From: Anodontia alba
Lineage: Eukaryota; Mollusca; Bivalvia; Lucinida; Lucinidae
Direction: 5' to 3'
Assembly (NCBI GenBank): GCA_964016985.1
Contig: OZ024823.1
Location: forward strand, 24,702,095-24,766,094
DNA: 64,000 bases
Position 1 is the stretch's first letter. Each line of letters opens with the position of its first letter. The position numbers and the translations under genes are program-made. Under the pieces are notes generated by a model. It was not told the origin of the DNA, ran no database searches, and worked only from the letters and a program-made list of their open reading frames with translations. Shown here piece after piece: positions 10,641 through 19,769 of the stretch.

Positions 10641-10646
<6 letters not shown>

Positions 10647-10839
10647 CCTGGCCATACTTTTTGGTTAAAAAACGTCTTACCTGGGGCTATGGTGTGTCAT
10701 TCACCAGCATCCAGTGATTCTTGATTCTCTTCTCTTATATATTGATGTTGCGAAGACCAAATACTGATGGGTCTGTGCAGGGACGCAGGCTGGTCTGATC
10801 TTCGTATTTCTCATATATTAGAAAACACTTTTTTATTTG

Positions 10840-11260
10840 ACATCATTCAACTAGCATATGCGGCCTCGCAAACTACAGTGTTGCATATGAAGAGACTCAA
10901 TCAAACCGAGTCTCCGATTTTCGTGATTTTGTGTGTTCTTTGTTTCCAAAGGCAATCCTTTTTGACTTATTTCATAGTGTTGTATTGTTTCAAGCTCTTG
11001 TCTTGTACTGTAAGACTGAAACTGACCAAAACTTGGTGTGTGGGTACATCTAGTAACGACTAATGGTCTTGTATCAAAATTAGGTCACTATGACATATAT
11101 GTTAACCTACAGCTATCTCAGACCGTATTACCTGTATTGTACGACCAAAATTGATGTTTAGGTACAACTAAGGAACAGAACATGCAACATATATAAGTAG
11201 GTCACTGTGACTGTGGCTTATATATTTAGCTTTCACATACCTTCATCCAAGATCCTATAG
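10840..11260 (+). repeat. Dispersed repeat with tRNA-unrelated blocks
   Basis: AAACCGAGTCTCCGATTTTC and TGTGTTCTTTGTTTCCAAAG recur at 44350-44410 and, weaker, at 31575-31615. The following part (about 11010-11220) holds two related segments built on CTTGGTGTGTGGGTAC / TGATGTTTAGGTACAACTA and AGGTCACTATGAC / AGGTCACTGTGAC. The overlapping 98-codon frame is therefore repeat sequence. Confidence 0.55.
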
Positions 11261-11322
11261 GGATCAAGTCTCCTATACAAAATGGTCTACGCTGACCAAA
11301 AGCGGACTCCGGATACAAATAA

Positions 11323-11861
11323 TGTAAAACTTTAATGACTCGAACATCGATCGCTCGTTTACCGTGGCTGTTTCGAACTCGTTTTTGATTTCCTCAAGAA
11401 AAAAAATATTTAGCACTATTTTACGGAAATTTTTATAACGAAAATGTATGTGGTGTGTACACATTAGAATCGTATCGATGAGGCGAGTAATGAGTACACT
11501 CAACATACCATTACTTTATAGAAGATTGAAAAGACATTCCTAACGCTTTTTAGCATGCTGAGTAAAACATTCAGCAGACGACATTTTGGAATATCTTGCT
11601 TGTTTTTCCCGGAAGATAGGATTTGACATTTCATGCAAATTGTCTCCAGAGGAGACAATTTGCATAAAATGTCAAAGCCTATCTTCTGGGAAAAATAAGA
11701 AAAATATCATGAATTTGTCGCCTGCTGAATCTGCCCAGAAAGGGGTAAAGGTTAAATTATCCCCATTTGCCTCCTGACCTGGCGCTATGATTAACCCTCA
11801 GTGGCTCGAACTACCCATGTCTAGAACAACTAAAAACGTTCGAGCTATTGAAGTTCGACTG
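11323..11861 (-). mobile_element. Family K MITE containing a B element
   Basis: The right end GTTCGAGCTATTGAAGTTCG continues ACTG, then TA. The left end (ATGACTCGAACATCGAT) is degenerate. The core hairpin GGTGTGTACACATTAGAATC...GAGTAATGAGTACACTC is present. Removing the B copy at 11539-11757 leaves about 320 bp, close to the intact copy at 44825-45191. Confidence 0.7.
11539..11757 (+). mobile_element. Family B MITE nested in family K
   Basis: Complete: CAGCAGACGACATTTTGGAA, arms GACATTTCATGCAAATTGTC / GACAATTTGCATAAAATGTC around TCCAGAGGA, and right terminus TTTGTCGCCTGCTGAA. Its outer flanks TAACGCTTTTTAGCATGC and AAAGGGGTAAAGGTTAAA suggest that the element proper is about 219 bp. Confidence 0.85.
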
Positions 11862-12180
11862 TAGTGAGGGCAATGTGCCACATTCCACAAATAGTCAGTA
11901 TGGCCTTTATGTATTATTTTTCGTCCTACTATACCAAAACAACATATATGGCATATGTGCTTAACTGAAAGGCTTAGGCTCGCTAAATTTGGAGTTATAC
12001 TTCATCCTGTGGGGTACTATGGAATTTCTCTACACTTCTTTGTTTTCTTAACTGTGTAAAATATTTTAGCTTCGCCCGCTACCCCTCCCCCTCCCACTAT
12101 CCCTTACCTACTCCCACGAACAATTTTGCTGTTTACAGTTATGTTTTCACGGATATAGCGTATTGTGTTGTTGGATAACA
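11862..12180. other. Unclassified spacer
   Basis: No repeat family or gene recognised. A C/T-rich patch lies at 12069-12118. Confidence 0.5.
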
Positions 12181-12184
12181 TAAA

Positions 12185-12290
12185 CCCATTAATACCAGGG
12201 GCATTGGTAAACAATTGAGACGCTGATTACACGCCACAGAACGCAGCGTCTGATCAGGGTCTAAACTGTTTGCATTAAATTTCTGTTAAA
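12185..12290 (+). mobile_element. Family C element, degenerate
   Basis: CCCATTAATACCAGGGGCAT leads into GACGCTGATTACACGCCACA and GCGTCTGATCAGGGTCTAAA. The left arm carries substitutions, so the stem is broken. Confidence 0.6.
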
Positions 12291-12542
12291 CGTGGTTATG
12301 AAAAAAAACTGACTACACAGCCCTTCTATTGGATATGGACTTGTTAAAGAGTTGAGTTAGCAGAGTTTACTCAGCATAAATGGGTCAAGATCTTATCTGG
12401 TACCTAGCCTATACCTTTTCATATTTATTTGCTACTCTGTTTACCCTAAATATTCGAACACCTTAACTCCTTACCATGCTTGTTCTTAAATTTGAACAAG
12501 TACAATTTACTACTCGATGTTGTTTCTAAAAAATGCTGGATG

Positions 12543-12616
12543 AGTTGCAAACAGTGTAGATCCTGATGAGACGCCGCGATCTGCGGCGTCTCATCTGGGT
12601 CTACACTTTTTGCTCA
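12543..12616 (+). mobile_element. Family C hairpin
   Basis: TTGCAAACAGTGTAGATCCT, arms GATGAGACGCCGC / GCGGCGTCTCATC, loop GATCT, then GGGTCTACACTTTTTGC. A CGCCGC-arm subtype. Confidence 0.8.
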
Positions 12617-12934
12617 GGCCCATGAGGCCTGTCTGTCCGAATACATACGGTAAATACGGTAATTCAGTTTCAACAAGTGAACGACAGCAGCTTTCAGGGC
12701 ATTATATTTATTTATATTTGCAAGTGCGTTTTGTTTATTTATATTTAAAGGATCAAGATGGTGACACAAGAAATGTAAAATCTTATAAAACCTTTTGAAA
12801 CAACAGGCAGAAAATACACATATAAATGCTACTCCCTCATCTCCAGGAACTTTGTATAAAATTGATGCAGCTGTGAGATACACCTCTTATTGAAATTCTC
12901 GTGTATTTTACGCGTATCAAAAAGGAGTAAAATT

Positions 12935-13350
12935 AAGTAGTCGGCAGTTTGAAATATTTTTCTCAGTTTTCGCAGAAAATAGGTATTGACAATTCCTACA
13001 AATTATCTCCCCTTAGTCACATTGTCTTAAAAGAAAAACCCAATTTTCTTAAAAAAAAAACAAACAAACAAAAAAACCCCCCAAAAAACCCCAAAAAACA
13101 CACACACACACACACACACAAAACAACAACAACAAATAAACAACAACAACAAAAAAAAAAACAACAACAAAAAACAAACAAAAAACAAACAAACAAAAAA
13201 CAACAACAAAAACAAACAAACAAATAAAAAAAAAGCAAACAAAAACAAACAAACAAAAAAAAAAAAAAAACAAAAAAAAAAAAAAACAAAAAAAAAAAAC
13301 AAAAAAAACAAAAAAAAAACACAAAAAACAACAACTACAACAAAAAAAAA
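12935..13350 (+). repeat. Family B fragment followed by 300 bp A/C low-complexity tract
   Basis: 12935-13020 keeps a decayed left half of B (CAGTTTGAAATATTTTTCTC, CGCAGAAAATAGGTATTGAC). At 13048 the sequence becomes almost wholly A with C (AAC, AAAC, CA)n to 13350. The long phenylalanine/cysteine-rich frames read on the minus strand are artefacts. Confidence 0.8.
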
Positions 13351-13714
13351 TCTGCTCAAGTGATAATAGTACAACAACTCAGACAAATTTAAGCCGGATG
13401 ATAGGAAAAAAAAACAACATTTTTGGCATCTGTGAATAGCAGGAACCAAGTTAGCCCACGCATTACACTCGCATGGTCATTACGATCTTCTGGCTGTGTG
13501 TCAACTAATAAGGTCGTAGGATATAAAACAATAAATCAAGTATAGCAAAAGCACCGACCAGATTGCTCAGATGAGCAGTTGATCTGGGCCATGCCCGACA
13601 GTCATCTTTTCTCATATTCAAAGCTACCACCCAAAATATACATTTATGCTGATATCTACTGCATTATACATTTTGACCAATTCTGGCATCAGAGCTTTAC
13701 AAACAGTCAAAACA
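13351..13714. other. Unclassified spacer
   Basis: Nothing recognised. A short CAGATTGCTCAGATGAGCAGTTGATCTG foldback lies at 13558-13585. Confidence 0.45.
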
Positions 13715-13994
13715 CATTACGAAAACACGCCTATTCAAATATATTGAAAATTTTACAAACAAAAAAGAAATTTTTCGGATAAAAAATTCTGATATTTTTC
13801 ATATTTCTGCTCAAAACATAGATTGTGAGTACTCGATAGAACCGCCTCAACGAGGCGGTTCTATCGAGTACCCACAATCCATGTTTTTGAGCAGAAATCA
13901 GAAAAATAATGTATACCGGTATAAACCCCAGTTTTACTATATAAAAATGGGGTTTAAGGGGTCAAAATTACCGTATATAGATGTTTACGTGATG
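13715..13994 (+). mobile_element. Family A MITE with matched arm changes
   Basis: Full length (CATTACGAAAACACGCCTAT to TTTACGTGATG). The left arm reads TACTCGATAGAACCG and the right arm CGGTTCTATCGAGTA, where most other copies have TTAG/CTAA. The same base pair has changed on both arms, so pairing is kept. Confidence 0.87.
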
Positions 13995-14306
13995 GATTAG
14001 AAATTTTCATATGGAACTATTCATATGAAACCAACCTGATACTCTGTAAATTTTAGCAATCTGTGACCATAACATTACGTTATAATAACATATGTAAGCC
14101 TGATACTTATATTTATGTATCTTTTACGCCATAAGCTATCGAATCATGTGATATAAACAAATGGTGCGCAGAAGATATTTGATATAATTTATAATATATA
14201 CACTATAATATACACTTAATTCTGAGGAGAAACACATGGATAGTTGCTTTTTTACTGATCTCAAAGTCATGCCACTGCCTAACAACTGTAAGGCAAATAA
14301 ACATTT

Positions 14307-14412
14307 ACCACTCTCTAGGTAAAGTCAGTAAACGAATCTTTTTGACGTTTATATCGATGACATTTTCCTTATTTTCCCAGAAAACAGGCTTTGAATTTTA
14401 ATGCGACTGAAT
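14307..14412 (+). mobile_element. Family B fragment (left third)
   Basis: TTTACCACTCTCTAGG, TTTCCTTATTTTCCCAGAAA and ACAGGCTTTGAATTTTAATG are present. The hairpin and right half are missing. Confidence 0.6.
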
Positions 14413-14659
14413 CTATAAATTCAGAAAGGTTGTTGGCAAACTGCTTTTTCGGAACAGTTTAATAAAAATATTGTCTCTCTGCTACAAATAGGCTACAGCA
14501 TGGCTATTTTGCGGCAAACTACATGCATGATTGTAATTACCCAATCATGGCTGATAATTTTATTTCTCTCTTTAAATGCACAACGGCGGGTCCATCTTAA
14601 GACTAAATCACGGCTCCCTCCTCAATCTGTTTCAGATGGTCAGTGTCTGACTATCAATG

Positions 14660-14974
14660 CATTACGAAAACACGCCTATTCAAATATATATAGAATATTT
14701 CACATCCATAAACTGAAAAATTTCAGATAAAAAACTCTGACATTTTTCATATTTCTGCTCAAAACATAGATTGTGGGTACTCGTTAGAACCGCCTCAGAG
14801 AGGCGGTTCTAACGAGTACCCACAATCTATGGAGAAGCGGTTCTAACGAGTACCCACAATCTATGTTTTTGAAAAGAAATAAGAAAAATAATGTATACCC
14901 CTGTGAACCCCAATTTTACTATATAAAAGTGGGGTTTAAGGGGGTCAAAATTATATAGGCATGTTTTCGTGATG
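14660..14974 (+). mobile_element. Family A MITE with triplicated arm
   Basis: Full-length termini. After the usual central hairpin (CGCCTCAGAGAGGCG) the right arm is repeated: CGGTTCTAACGAGTACCCAC occurs at about 14802 and again at about 14836, joined by CTATGGAGAAG. The element is about 36 bp longer than its relatives. Confidence 0.87.
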
Positions 14975-15109
14975 GTGTGTGGCCGGGCCCATCGACGTCT
15001 TGTTTGAGGTTTTCTTGTGTTCTGGCTTCAGATTAAGGCCTTTGCTTTGTTTCATCACAAACAATGCCAAACGAATATTTAAGGTATCTGAATGTTTAGG
15101 GTAGGTGTG

Positions 15110-15300
15110 AAACGAAAGCGTAATTCGCATATGCAGCCTCAGATCGGTCAGCATTCTGCACCACCCAATAAGCGTAATTCGCATATGCAGCGTTATTCGC
15201 ATATTCGCTAATGCTTCCACTCGCTTGCGAATGTTAGCATGTTAGCAGTAGAGATACGCAGCCTGAGATCGGTCTGCATTCCGCACCGCCAAATAAAAGT
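15110..15300 (+). repeat. Direct repeats of CGCATATGCAGC / GATCGGTC
   Basis: CGTAATTCGCATATGCAGC occurs at about 15119 and 15173. AGATCGGTCAGCATTCTGCA (about 15140) is echoed by AGATCGGTCTGCATTCCGCA (about 15267). A local duplication of roughly 130 bp has drifted. Confidence 0.65.
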
Positions 15301-15304
15301 CAAT

Positions 15305-15452
15305 TGAGCCACCTCATGACAAAACCAACAAAATGGCATGTGCGCCCAGCGAAGACTCAGATCAGCCTGGGTGCTAGCGAAGACTATGGTCAGACTGGGC
15401 GGATGCGCTCATGCCATTTGTTGGTTTCGTCATGAGGTGGTTCAAATGTCAT
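15305..15452 (+). mobile_element. Palindromic D-related MITE
   Basis: GAGCCACCTCATGACAAAAC and CGTCATGAGGTGGTTC form ends of an inverted repeat that continues through CAACAAAATGGCATG / CATGCCATTTGTTGG. The middle has D-type GCGAAGACTCAGATCAGCCT and CAGACTGGGCGGATGCG. Confidence 0.8.
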
Positions 15453-15569
15453 TCGCTATGCAGACTCTAAAAGGCACGGAATGATCCGGGTCTACGCATA
15501 TTGTAAATGGTTAAGGGCCGATTTAACCTGATGTGAGTCCATACCGCGGTGTTGATTCTTTTTAAGGCG

Positions 15570-15790
15570 AATGGAAACACTCAGCAGATTTCCTGCTGTT
15601 TTGACAAGGGAGACAACCTGGTAACTTCTGTTTAATTTCCTATACACAAATAACCTTCTGAAAAGAGTCTAAGGAGAGAAAATACCTTCCTTTAGAGTAG
15701 ACTTGAAGCGCACGTCTTTGTCTAAGTTTACAGATCCAAGAGGGAGCATAAAAATTGACAAAGTTATCTCCCTTTAACGTGTACCTGAAC
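15570..15790 (+). mobile_element. Family G foldback element, degenerate
   Basis: CAGATTTCCTGCTGTTTTGA, AAGGGAGACAACCTGGTAAC and CCTTCTGAAAAGAGTCTAAG on the left pair loosely with TAGAGTAGACTT and AAAATTGACAAAGTTATCTC on the right. Better copies lie at 40905-41140 and 42535-42735. Confidence 0.6.
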
Positions 15791-16205
15791 CGCTAAAAGT
15801 GAATGGATAAAAATAAAGATGTTGCCGCCATTTTTCAAAAGAAGACAACTTCTGCAGACAAAGATTTGCTTCTCGAGCTTTTAAACTTTGAACTGAAAGG
15901 AAAGAAGAAGCCCTAATAAAAACGGAGACATGACAGAGTTATTTCTCTTGGAAGTTTGAACTATATGCGATGCCTTTTTTACTCATACAAGTTGAATGGT
16001 TTTCTATGTTTCCATTTCCTTGTGTAACTTGAAAAAATGAAATAAAATGATAGAATTAATAACTTAGATAAACTTTTAATTTACGTGTGCAGCCCACCTG
16101 AATGAAGGCTTAATGAAATATTTAAACTATCCAATGGAAAAATGTGTTTAATTATCCGTTTAAATACTAGTCTAACGCAGATGGTTGTGTCTAAATTGAG
16201 ACAGG
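15791..16205. other. Repeat-poor spacer
   Basis: No interspersed family recognised, in contrast to the preceding 15 kb. This low-repeat zone reaches 17.7 kb and contains the two weak coding candidates. Confidence 0.45.
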
Positions 16206-16380
16206 CTAGGGGAAAATCCCTCTGTCGTATGTTCGAACATCGACATCCTGTGTGGAAGATAATCTGGAAAGGGTATGTTTGCTCTTTGCCGAAACAGTAT
16301 AGGAGACAAGTACAATTGTAAAGCAAACAGTAATGACAAAAGCTAGAATTATGTACAGACTGAGCTGGGTTTTTACTGAT
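16206..16380 (-). CDS. Candidate 3' coding segment with a transmembrane tail
   Basis: On the minus strand an open frame of about 55 codons ends at TAG (16206-16208). It encodes a ~23-residue hydrophobic stretch (LSLYIILAFVITVCFTIVLV onward), then a basic polar tail (SAKSKHTLSRLSSTQ) ending YDRGIFP. Single-pass membrane proteins often end with a hydrophobic span and a short basic cytoplasmic tail. There is no Met start. An in-frame TAG lies upstream of KTQ, and AG dinucleotides there could be acceptors, but the polypyrimidine tract is poor. AT-rich DNA readily makes hydrophobic frames by chance. I do not recognise the protein. Confidence 0.2.
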
Positions 16381-16821
16381 TTCTACTGCTCCCTGGTTGG
16401 TTTTACCACGACAATGCTAACGTTGCAGTCGATATAATGAATAAATTTTCTATCGTGAGTCATGCAAGAAGCAATTCAATTGGATAAATGAAACAATTGT
16501 TTAGCATTTCTGAGTTGAAAATGTAAAATACAAAGCACAATATTCTATATGCCACAAATGGACCTATTTGTAAGAAAATATTACAAAACTAAATTCATCC
16601 GCAACAACTTGAAATGAAACCCTTAGATAAAGCTGATTATTTTGTATTTATCTATTGTTGAAATAAACATATTCTGACGTAAAACTGAATGCATGTAAAT
16701 ATTTGGTTACATTTGAATCTACAGGGCGATAGTTCAAGTTAAATTAGTGAAACACAAGGAGGATTTTAGTAACCGATATAGGAACCATATTTACGCTAAG
16801 TATTGGGTCAGTCAGGCCTAA

Positions 16822-16905
16822 ACAAACAGTGTAGACCCGGATCAGACGCCGCATTATGCGGCGTCTGATCGGTGTCTATACTGTTTGCAACTCATCCAGC
16901 AGTGT
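16822..16905 (+). mobile_element. Family C hairpin
   Basis: AACAAACAGTGTAGACCCGG, arms GATCAGACGCCGC / GCGGCGTCTGATC with loop ATTAT, then GTCTATACTGTTTGCAACTC. The trailing CATCCAGCAGTGTTAGGACA flank recurs at 52816-52835. Confidence 0.8.
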
Positions 16906-17317
16906 TAGGACACATCAATAGGTGGTAAATGGACATGTTCAAAATTTAGGATACATATAATTAGAAGTTAAGGTATCTCAATATTTAGAGTAAATACGAT
17001 AAATATGAAACAATGTCTTTGTGTTATTTTTTAACCATAATGACTCAGATGTTTTAGTTTCAAAAGGGATATCATATGTCTAAAGTTTAAGATTTAATAT
17101 TAAACTGATATGTGCGGGTATCTTGGGGTCGAGGAGAAAATTTATACATACATGTTGTGTATCTCGCAATCTTTAATTTATAAATGAATAATATTCATCA
17201 CTTGAAATTTGCAACAAAACGTTACGAAAATTAATAAGAGTAGATCTGATTCTGTGGGCATCAATTCAAGTTCTGATAAAAGTTTGGTGTGTAATTCTTT
17301 ATTTATATAGGGGTCAT
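16906..17317. other. Repeat-poor spacer
   Basis: The first ~95 bases carry the C-element 3' flank (AGGTATCTCAATATTTAGAG). The rest is unrecognised AT-rich sequence without coding support. Confidence 0.4.
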
Positions 17318-17425
17318 TAACCCATTAATGCCTAGTGTCCTATAAAAGGGTTTTAAATTGGCAAAAAGTGCAGACCCAGATCAGGCGCCGCAGAGCGGCT
17401 GGTCAATGTCTACACCGTTTGCATC
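17318..17425 (+). mobile_element. Family C element, broken stem
   Basis: AACCCATTAATGCCTAGTGT, AAAAGGGTTTTAAATTGGCA and AAAAAGTGCAGACCCAGATC lead into CAGGCGCCGCAGAGCGGCTG. The second arm is partly deleted before GTCTACACCGTTTGCATC. Confidence 0.65.
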
Positions 17426-17680
17426 AAATACATTATTTAACAAAACACAGTAGTAATAAAACATAGTAATAATAAAAACTAACCAGGCACCCTGCTATTG
17501 GAAATCGACCGGTCCAAAGAGTTGTAGAAGAGTCCATACTTAAATAGGTCAAAGACACGTAGTTCTTAGTTCAGTGGTATTCTGCTGAACTGCTCTGGTC
17601 AAAGTTTTGAATCTACTTACAAGCTTTTATACGACAGGAAATATGTTTTCAGGAAATAGGAATTTACCTTTCTTTTTTAG

Positions 17681-18050
17681 CTACTATCCTAACTCAGAAT
17701 CATACCATGGTGATTACACAGAGACAGAAGCTAAAAACAACAAGAAAACGGCAGATAACAACATTGGAGTACCTTTCAGAAGCTCCCAGTATGATTGACA
17801 TATCAGTGCTTCATCAGTTTTTATCATTAATAATGATAAAATTTAACAGTTATGTGTAGAATACGTTCATGTTATGTTTGTTTTATACTTTCCTTAATCA
17901 ACCTTTATAGTTTAACATCTTATCTTCCAATCAAATGTCAGTGTTCTTATCATCATCCTGTTATAGTTGTTCCCACTTTGGTTAAAATTAGTGGTGTTGC
18001 TTCTCTCTATTAGAGTTCTTTCAATAAATCAACCAGAAGACAGACATTTA
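17681..18050 (+). CDS. Candidate terminal exon with 3' UTR
   Basis: A pyrimidine-rich run ending TTTCTTTTTTAG (17669-17680) looks like a 3' splice site. After it a frame of 38 codons is open from 17682 to TGA at 17796-17798. It encodes a polar, Tyr/Asn/Lys-rich stretch (YYPNSESYHGDYTETEAK ... GVPFRSSQYD) with no low-complexity look. About 225 bases later an AATAAA signal sits at 18023-18028, a plausible distance for a 3' UTR. The region is unusually free of repeats. Together this resembles the last exon of a gene on the plus strand whose upstream exons lie elsewhere. I do not recognise the protein. The tail could be the cytoplasmic end of a membrane protein, but that is a guess. Confidence 0.3.
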
Positions 18051-18440
18051 AGATCGTATTGGAATTCCATCATGTTCTCACTATTTTATCTTCCATTCTC
18101 GAAGATAACGAGATGATAACGAGATCTAGTCTATCACATGAAGATATGATAATCGGACATGTTTATTTGGACAGCAGTAAAGATCAAAGTGAAATGATCG
18201 CATCACTTTGTCTGGTGTGTAATCTACACCCTTCAATTGGCAGGTGGTGAATAAATTATGTCCAGCAATTTTCAAAGGTCACGTGGCAATAATGGTGGCT
18301 AGTACCCCCATCATGACTGCTATCTTTTAATTATCCCGATGATATTGAGTTGATAGAGGCTGATGGTGTGCAATACCCAGTGGGCGGTACAGAGAGAACA
18401 TAAGAATTATGCTCCCAGTCACGGATACTATTTAACACAG
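18051..18440. other. Unclassified spacer
   Basis: Contains ATAACGAGATGATAACGAGA and a 63-codon frame without supporting features. No family recognised. Confidence 0.4.
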
Positions 18441-18520
18441 AACAGAACAGAATTTATTCAGACTTTAGCATAAACAAGCTCGTCTACAAACGTGATTTAC
18501 CATACAATAAATAAATAAAT
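18441..18520 (+). repeat. Possible retroelement 3' remnant
   Basis: AACAGAACAGAACAGAATTT (18441-18460) is a short pentameric tandem followed by TATTCAGACTTTAGC. The CAGAA reiteration looks like a LINE or SINE tail, but no body is attached. Confidence 0.3.
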
Positions 18521-18531
18521 ACATGTACTAT

Positions 18532-18752
18532 TTAACACAGAGCATACTGAGTAAATTATTCAGCAGGCGACATTTTGAAATGTTTTCTTTTTTTTCTCTC
18601 AAGAAAATAGGTTTTGACATTTCATGCAAAATGTCTCCTCAGGAGACAATTAGCATGAAATGTCAAATCCTTTTTTCTGGGACAAATAAGAAAAAAAAAT
18701 ATCATCTATTTGTCGTATGCTGAATTAGCCCAGGGAGTGGTAAAAGTTAAAG
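18532..18752 (+). mobile_element. Family B foldback MITE
   Basis: CAGCAGGCGACATTTTGAAA, arms TTTTGACATTTCATGCAAAA / TTAGCATGAAATGTCAAATC on GTCTCCTCAGGAGAC, right terminus TTGTCGTATGCTGAA, then the GGGAGTGGTAAAAGTTAAAG flank. Confidence 0.82.
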
Positions 18753-18919
18753 AACAAAAGACGCTGTTTATTTTATACAAATTTATTTCTTTTGTTTATT
18801 TTCAGGGTATTACATGTGTTGCGCTAAGCGAAAAGACGTCTTCCGGGTAAATACGGACAAGAAAACCCCAGCTGAACCTGCGAATCCTCACAGTTCAATT
18901 TGTACGCATACTTTGTTCA

Positions 18920-19170
18920 CATTACGAAAACACGCCTATTCAAATTTATAGAAATTTTCACCTCTAAAAACTGAAAATTTTCAGATAAAAAACTCTGGTA
19001 TTTTTCTTATTTCTGCCCAAAACATAGATCGCCGAGGATAACGACTACCCACAATCTATGTTTTCGAGCAAAAATAAGAAAAAATAATATATACCCCTGT
19101 AAACCCCCGTATTACTATATAAAAGTGGGGCTTAAGGGGGTCAAAATAATAAAGGCATGTTTTCGTTATG
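18920..19170 (+). mobile_element. Family A MITE with deleted left arm
   Basis: Intact termini. The central hairpin is reduced: AACATAGATCGCCGAGGATA goes directly to ACGACTACCCACAATCTATG, so most of the left arm is gone. Other blocks are as in the family. Confidence 0.83.
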
Positions 19171-19261
19171 TGCAAACGCTATCTTTTTTATTTTTTTTTT
19201 TGTTACAGTTATTTAATATCCACAATGGGACGATCTTTGATGTCATTGTTGAATTAAACTC

Positions 19262-19462
19262 TTTAATCCTTTCAGCCCGGCAGACTGAAACAGATACCTG
19301 TGCAAACAATGTAGATTCTGATGAGACGGTTCGTTAGGAGCCGTCTCATCTGAATCTACACTTTTGCCATTCTGTTCTTGATTTTTAACTGAAACCCCTA
19401 TTTGCATCAGTGGACATATCCAAATTCAAGAATCCACTTCAGAAACTCGGGTGCTCGATGGA
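19262..19462 (+). mobile_element. Long family C element
   Basis: Starts TTAATCCTTTCAGCCCGGCA. The hairpin has arms GATGAGACGGTTC / GAGCCGTCTCATC (one G-T type mismatch), then TGAATCTACACTTTTGCC. The tail ACTTCAGAAACTCGGGTGCT matches 10098-10302. The right terminus is degraded. Confidence 0.72.
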
Positions 19463-19489
19463 AGGACTTCAGGCGATATGTTACATTTA

Positions 19490-19769
19490 CATCACGAAAA
19501 CATGCCTATATAATTTTGACCCCCTTAAACCCCACTTTTATATAACAAAACTGGGGTTTACAGGGGTATACATTATTTTTCTTATTTCTGCTCAAAAGCA
19601 TAGATTGTGGGTACTCGTTAGAACCGCCTCGGCGAGGCGGTTCTAACGAGTACCCACAATCTATGTTTTGAGCAGAAATATGAAAACTATCAGAACTTTT
19701 TTATTTGAAAACTTTCAGTTTTTGGTAGTGAAATTTTCAATAAATTTGAATAGGCGTGTTTTTGTAATG
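19490..19769 (-). mobile_element. Family A foldback MITE, full length
   Basis: CATCACGAAAACATGCCTAT to GCGTGTTTTTGTAATG. The central arms are a near-perfect match through CGCCTCGGCGAGGCG. It abuts the 5' edge of the LINE fragment starting at 19770. Confidence 0.88.

Noticed and set aside
10767..11063. 98-codon frame as a membrane protein gene
   Set aside because: Its middle matches the dispersed repeat at 44350-44410, so the frame is repeat-derived.
13017..13449. Phe/Cys/Val-rich frames up to 140 codons
   Set aside because: Direct translation of the A/C low-complexity tract.
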